From positions 31,874 through 95,873 of the forward strand of contig JBBQUM010000031.1 in NCBI GenBank assembly GCA_038212445.1: a stretch of 64,000 nt of DNA, written 5' to 3'. The stretch's first letter is position 1; every line of letters starts with the position of its first letter. The DNA is from TMP-7 sp038212445 (GTDB taxonomy: Bacteria > Acidobacteriota > Terriglobia > Bryobacterales > Bryobacteraceae). Shown piece after piece: positions 61,201 through 64,000 of the stretch. A program made the translations under genes and the position numbers. Under the pieces are notes generated by a model. The model was given only the letters and a program-made list of their open reading frames with translations, did not search any database and was not told the DNA's origin.

Positions 61201-61816
61201 CGAAATACAACAGCGAGATGTGCCGGCCGATGACCTCCGATGCAGGGTAGCCGGTGATTTGCTCGGCGCCGCGATTCCAGTCCTGGATGGCGCCGTTCAG
61301 GTCGGTAGTGATGATGAAGTCATGAACCTGCCTGAGAATGTGGGCCTGACGTTGCAGTTCCAAGTCCGCGAGCTTTTGAGCGGTGATGTCCCGCCAATAG
61401 ACGGCGAGGCCGCCGTCCCGGGTTGGATAGGCCTTATTCCAATACCAGCGACTGAGTGGCGCGTAGTAATTTTCGAACTCGACGGATTGTTGGTCGGAGA
61501 GGGCCCTTCGAGCTTCGCGTTCGAGGGCGCTGCCGATGGTTTGGGGAAACAGCTCCCAAATCACGTGGCCCAGCATTTGTTCGCGGGGCAGTCCGGTGAG
61601 CCGCTCAGCTTCGGCGTTGGCCCAGACAAAGCGGAATTCCCGATCGAGGGCGATAAACGCGTCGGTGATGCTCTCAAGGATGGAACTCGGCGGGGGAAGG
61701 GTGGACGGGTCGGGGGTAATACGGGTGACTCGTAGCGTTTGGAGTTCCGCTTCGAGTTGCGCAATCCGCTGCTCGGCTTGTACCAGCTTTCCAGCCAGGA
61801 GGGTGTTTGTCAGCAA
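58274..61816 (-). CDS. Multi-PAS sensor histidine kinase
   Basis: The about 1180-residue soluble protein begins with a short helical region (AGKLVQAEQRIAQLEAELQTL) and then has five PAS domains (for example SITDAFIALDREFRFVWANAEAERLTG, FIITTDLNGAIQDWNRGAEQITGYP, AATTDAVIAIDAGHRILYCNPAAERFYG). A HisKA domain with AVSHDLQTPLRTISSFSQLL and a HATPase domain (VFQNLVGNSLKYRKP; DNGIGFEPQYAQRIF; GTGIGLAICKRIIERY) follow. Unusually, two more PAS domains follow the kinase and the protein ends inside the usual PAS-to-helix transition (GVVWVIPEP). I prefer TTG 61816 with GGAG 8 bases upstream over GTG 61879, whose purine run directly abuts it. Confidence 0.8.
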   Translation of the reverse strand: MLTNTLLAGKLVQAEQRIAQLEAELQTLRVTRITPDPSTLPPPSSILESITDAFIALDREFRFVWANAEAERLTGLPREQMLGHVIWELFPQTIGSALEREARRALSDQQSVEFENYYAPLSRWYWNKAYPTRDGGLAVYWRDITAQKLADLELQRQAHILRQVHDFIITTDLNGAIQDWNRGAEQITGYPASEVIGRHISLLYFEEDRADVGTRVLGPLLQLGHLELEVRNQHKSGREFFLRLSLSLLRDEAGAACGMIGVAADITDQRLAERALRDSEELYRCLAEAMPHIAYTTGPDGKTQFVNQHWREFSGIAPERCLDFDWMTWIHPEDAPALMKLWLECVRTGALFQTEYRLRSSSGQYRWQLSRAVPVRSASSQITQWVGTLTDIHDRKSAEDALRLSEERFRLAVQAFEGLVYDWDLHSGAVQRIGSLESFIGVSAHEAAPDNQWWRQRIHPDDVDRIYAAINAFLASGQKIFQTEYRLLHAHRGWINVCDRAYAVFGPGGTPLRLVGSACDITERQRLEEDVKLQRDRLAYQAAMLAATTDAVIAIDAGHRILYCNPAAERFYGFESQDVLGQSLSDVISYLWLRPEDEQVSRLALDSSGSWSGENIHVSKNGVQTVVHSTVSVLPLELGGGRIAVIRDVSDRKREENDLARKAAQLARSNDDLLHFAFAVSHDLQTPLRTISSFSQLLALRNQGRLDGESDEFIRWIVDAAGRMGTMLRDLVHFAQATGGDIASVGEISLAAALNTALENLRGQLEECGAVITHNQLPAVSGELGKFAAVFQNLVGNSLKYRKPGIPPKIHISAGSSGDNWLISVSDNGIGFEPQYAQRIFGVFQRLHQDDYAGTGIGLAICKRIIERYDGQIWATATPGQGAVFSFLIPAPKSGDVDSPPSPHHATASLDPGHSPVANPVSRERVAFDRHFDEFFQVLDYANALVRRLDGSITTWTTGCQTLFGWAKQEALGRKVGDLLKTVYPNSVGEIEAELLKNGTWTGELRKSRKDGQIVRLGAQWFLYRDGSGRPQSVVEVFNDITELRTAEEALLRGIEQRDLALRAGKMGVWHWDHQTGVVDWAETIEQMLGMIPGSFERTFEAFLDRVHPGDRSGVQSKISAALAAGPEYTVEFRIRRAGGDYSWMHGQGQVHFDSDNQPAGMSGVVWVIPEPTPSAHINE

Positions 61817-61926
61817 AACGCCTACTCCGTCGACTCTTATTCCAATGAACCCGGTGAAGGAAACGAAACTGAGACTCACCCTTCTCAGTAGTGGAATTCA
61901 TTATGCCATTTTTTGCGCTGTGGGCA

Positions 61927-61958
61927 AGTGGCGGAGTGGGTCAGTGGCGGAGTGGGTC
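61927..61958. repeat. Two tandem copies of a 16-base unit
   Basis: The unit AGTGGCGGAGTGGGTC is repeated exactly at 61927-61942 and 61943-61958, followed by a partial AGT. It shares the AGTGGCG core with the heptamer arrays at 43.4 and 45.0 kb and lies between the PAS kinase start and the group II intron 3' end. Confidence 0.85.
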
Positions 61959-61972
61959 AGTCTTGAAAGCAG

Positions 61973-63861
61973 ATCGGGATAGGGGGAAGCCTCGCAGCTC
62001 CGCCCCTCCCACACCACCGGACATGCGGGTCCGCATCCGGCGGTTCGGCGGGTTAAGCGATAGGTTTCACAGTCAATCGCGGAATCCCGAGCGAGTCGAA
62101 GTAAGCATTGGGTAATGCGATGCTGAGCGCAGGCGAGTCCGCCAGCCGCCAAGGACCATGATCGCTGCCCGCCGTTTGCGCGGCTAGGTCGGCGTTCACA
62201 GCCCGACGGCGTAACTCGGCGAACCGCGCCGGGCCTCGCTTCCACTGTTTCCAGATCGCAGACCGGAGTCTGCGCCGGAGCCACTGCTCAAGACCAGCCA
62301 ACACCGATGGCGTTTCACACTTCCCGAAGTAACCGATCCATCCCCGTAGATAGCGGGATAGTTCTTCGGCCATTCGTTCGATGCTCACGCCTCGGTTCCG
62401 GCTCGTCAGTTCCCGTATCCGCTCCTTGAACCGGTCCACCGCTTTCGGCGCGATCCGCCGTTTTGGTGTGCCTGCACTCGTGAAGCTGAATCCTAGAAAC
62501 TTCCTGGCCCAGGGCCGTGCCACCGCACTCTTCTGTTGGTTCACCTGGAGCTTAAGCTCGCTCATGATGAATCGCGTAAGGCTTTCCATCACTCGTTCCC
62601 CTGCCCGCCGGCTACGAACATAGATATTGCTATCGTCCGCATACCGCGCAAACCGGAGCCCGCGCCGTTCCAACTCCCGGTCGAACTCGTCGAGTACAAT
62701 GTTCGACAACAAGGGCGACAAAGGCCCGCCTTGCGGGGTCCCTTCGTCCACCGGATTCACCAGCCCGCCCTCCATCACTCCGGCTTGCAGAAAAACACGG
62801 ATCAGCTTCAACAACCTCTTGTCGCTCACCCGTTCTGCAATCTTTGCCATCAGTCTGTCGTGATTGACCCGGTCGAAGAACTTCTCCAGATCCAGATCCA
62901 CCACCCAGCGATAACCTGCGGCGATGTACTGCTGCGCCGCCGCCACCGCCTGATGCGCCGAGCGCCCGGGCCGAAACCCGTAGCTGTGATCGGAAAACGT
63001 CTGGTCCCACTTGCGTTGCAGCACCTGCATCACCGCCTGCTGAATGAACCGATCCAGCACCGTCGGGATGCCAAGCTTTCGCACCCCTCCATCCGGCTTC
63101 GGGATTTCCACCCGCTTCACCGGTTCCGGCTTATAAGTACCGCTCAACAACTGTTCCCGTATGGCTGGCCAGTGCTGTTTGAGAAACTCTGGTAATTCGT
63201 GGACGGTCATCCCGTCCACGCCAGCGCTTCCTTTGTTGGCCTTGACTCGTGCCAATGCCTGCTTGCAGTTTTCCCGCTCGCAGATTTCCTCCATTAACTG
63301 TTCGCCGATAGCCAGGCTTTCTGTCCCGCGCTTCGCCGCAAGCGATTCGGTCCCTTTCGTGGACACCCTCGGAGCTTCACTCCTACTCTCCTCCATGAAG
63401 GCCAGCACTAGCTGGTTCTTCTGCCGCTTGTCGCTCATGAGTTGCGCTGCTTACTTGCCTTTCCCATCAACCCCTTGCGGGGACCGTTCGGGCCTTCAGC
63501 ACTTGCGTGCCTAATACGCCCTCTGCTGACTTCTGCCGCCCAGTCAGGATCGATCGCTCGACCCTCAGTCCTGAATCCAGAACAGACGGCAGATCTCCCG
63601 AGGTAAGTTCGACCGCCTTCCGCACGCGACCGCCGGATCTACAACCAGTGCCTTTGATGGATATGGACTTCGTTGTTACGAGCCAACTCGTCCGGCACCG
63701 TATGCCTCGCATCCAGTTCTTGTTCATCGGCCCGTACGTTTGCTCCACGCTTCTTTCAGACCCCGCCTCGCGACGACGCCCTTGCGCTTTGCTATCACTT
63801 CACCTCCATCAGGTTGTGAAAAGGACTTTCACCTTCGAGCTGTCGAACATGCTCGGCACAC
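61973..63861 (-). mobile_element. Group II intron (complete, bacterial class C-like)
   Basis: On the minus strand it begins at 63861 with GTGTGCC and the typical early GTGAAAGTCC, encodes its maturase, and ends in a 34-base domain V hairpin at 62046-62013 (GAACCGCCGGATGCGG...GTCCGGTGGT) followed by domain VI (GTGTGGGAGGGG...CCCCCTATCCCGAT, ending near 61973). The total of about 1.89 kb fits bacterial IIC introns. Boundaries are set by these conserved ends and may be off by a few bases. Confidence 0.85.
62053..63438 (-). CDS. ltrA: Group II intron reverse transcriptase/maturase
   Basis: The 461-residue protein has the RT palm with RFARYADDSNIYV (the YADD catalytic motif), the preceding RT blocks (GIPTVLDRFIQQAVMQVL, YGFRPGRSAHQA, DLDLEKFFDRVNHDRLM, GTPQGGPLSPLLSNIVLDEFD), and a C-terminal maturase/X domain (RYLRGWIGYFGKCETPSVLAGLEQWLRRRLRSAIWKQWKR). 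There is no HNH endonuclease, as in class C introns. It splices the intron RNA and copies it into DNA. It is probably active, since no frame break is visible. Confidence 0.93.
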   Translation of the reverse strand: MSDKRQKNQLVLAFMEESRSEAPRVSTKGTESLAAKRGTESLAIGEQLMEEICERENCKQALARVKANKGSAGVDGMTVHELPEFLKQHWPAIREQLLSGTYKPEPVKRVEIPKPDGGVRKLGIPTVLDRFIQQAVMQVLQRKWDQTFSDHSYGFRPGRSAHQAVAAAQQYIAAGYRWVVDLDLEKFFDRVNHDRLMAKIAERVSDKRLLKLIRVFLQAGVMEGGLVNPVDEGTPQGGPLSPLLSNIVLDEFDRELERRGLRFARYADDSNIYVRSRRAGERVMESLTRFIMSELKLQVNQQKSAVARPWARKFLGFSFTSAGTPKRRIAPKAVDRFKERIRELTSRNRGVSIERMAEELSRYLRGWIGYFGKCETPSVLAGLEQWLRRRLRSAIWKQWKRGPARFAELRRRAVNADLAAQTAGSDHGPWRLADSPALSIALPNAYFDSLGIPRLTVKPIA

Positions 63862-64000
63862 TCGCGGTAGGGGCGACCATCGCTGGCCGCCCCCCGCACA
63901 GATCCGTACGTGCGCGTTTACGCATACGGCTCTTACCGAGGATGAATGGCGTCGAAGCGCTTAATTGTAATAGTTCAGACTTGATCTGACAAACCTTTAA
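63862..64000 (-). mobile_element. 3' end of a second group II intron
   Basis: On the minus strand, 63932-63901 folds as a domain V (GAGCCGTATGCG-TAAA-CGCGCACGTACGGATC) and 63900-63862 as a domain VI (TGTGCGGGGGGCGGCC-AGCGAT-GGTCGCCCCTACCGCGA). The full intron next to it begins at the very next base. The rest of this second intron runs past the end of the window, so it may be complete or only a fragment. Confidence 0.7.

Noticed and set aside
1..64000. tRNA, rRNA or CRISPR array
   Set aside because: No cloverleaf with a GGTTCRA-type arm, no rRNA-like block and no regularly spaced repeats with unique spacers were recognised by reading; a tRNAscan or CRISPR search would settle it.

Overview
The window is a 64 kb, GC-rich, gene-dense stretch of bacterial chromosome that reads like an Acidobacteriota genome, most likely near Solibacteraceae/Bryobacterales. 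This is inferred from content: a 1.1 kb-residue Oar-like TonB receptor with an N-terminal carboxypeptidase-regulatory domain, a PEP-CTERM-type secreted protein, a secreted RraA-like protein, a PIG-L deacetylase beside a sodium:solute symporter, and short overlapping operons with many GTG/TTG starts. No rRNA, tRNA or CRISPR array was recognised.

Layout. 1-6 kb: an OmpA-type lipoprotein, then on the minus strand a patatin-like lipase, an NtrC-type sigma-54 activator, an NtrB-type kinase and a lipoprotein whose start lies inside the kinase gene. 6-11 kb: PIG-L deacetylase, a 52-residue membrane peptide, a sodium symporter and a methyltransferase. 11-18 kb: mixed single genes (PEP-CTERM protein, MEMO-like protein, secreted RraA, SprT-like metalloprotease, membrane proteins, a tiny secreted peptide, an S24-like regulator). 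18-21 kb: ubiX, pheA and a polytopic glycosyltransferase. 21-28 kb: a minus-strand sugar-metabolism run (two xylose-isomerase-like TIM barrels, Gfo/Idh/MocA oxidoreductase, NAD-dependent epimerase, zinc alcohol dehydrogenase, and a GT2-methyltransferase fusion). 28-40 kb: CsbD, the TonB-type receptor, purC, cvpA, gph, EF-hand, rhodanese and BON proteins, acyltransferase, kynureninase-like PLP enzyme, SDR.

40-48 kb: a Phd/VapC-type toxin-antitoxin pair, a PaaK-like ligase, and a minus-strand housekeeping cofactor run (coaX, birA, nadC, valS) peppered with AGTGGCG heptamer arrays that reach into gene ends. 48-51 kb: Fic protein and an orphan HicB. 51.8-57.7 kb: the most notable locus, a five-gene nitrate operon encoding a NarK transporter fused to a NarI-like cytochrome b and zinc ribbon, a molybdopterin nitrate reductase, a four-cluster ferredoxin, a Rieske protein and a small membrane protein. 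It is preceded by a perfect TGTGA-N6-TCACA CRP/FNR-type site placed about 42 bp before a predicted start of transcription. The operon is flanked by two direct copies of a FISUMP-domain/methyltransferase cassette, one of them a decayed fusion pseudogene. 58-64 kb: a seven-PAS histidine kinase with an odd domain order, then a complete group II intron with its maturase inserted exactly behind the 3' end (domains V and VI) of a second group II intron that runs off the window.

The genes do not form one pathway. The coherent units are the two-component system, the sugar run, the cofactor run and the nitrate operon.
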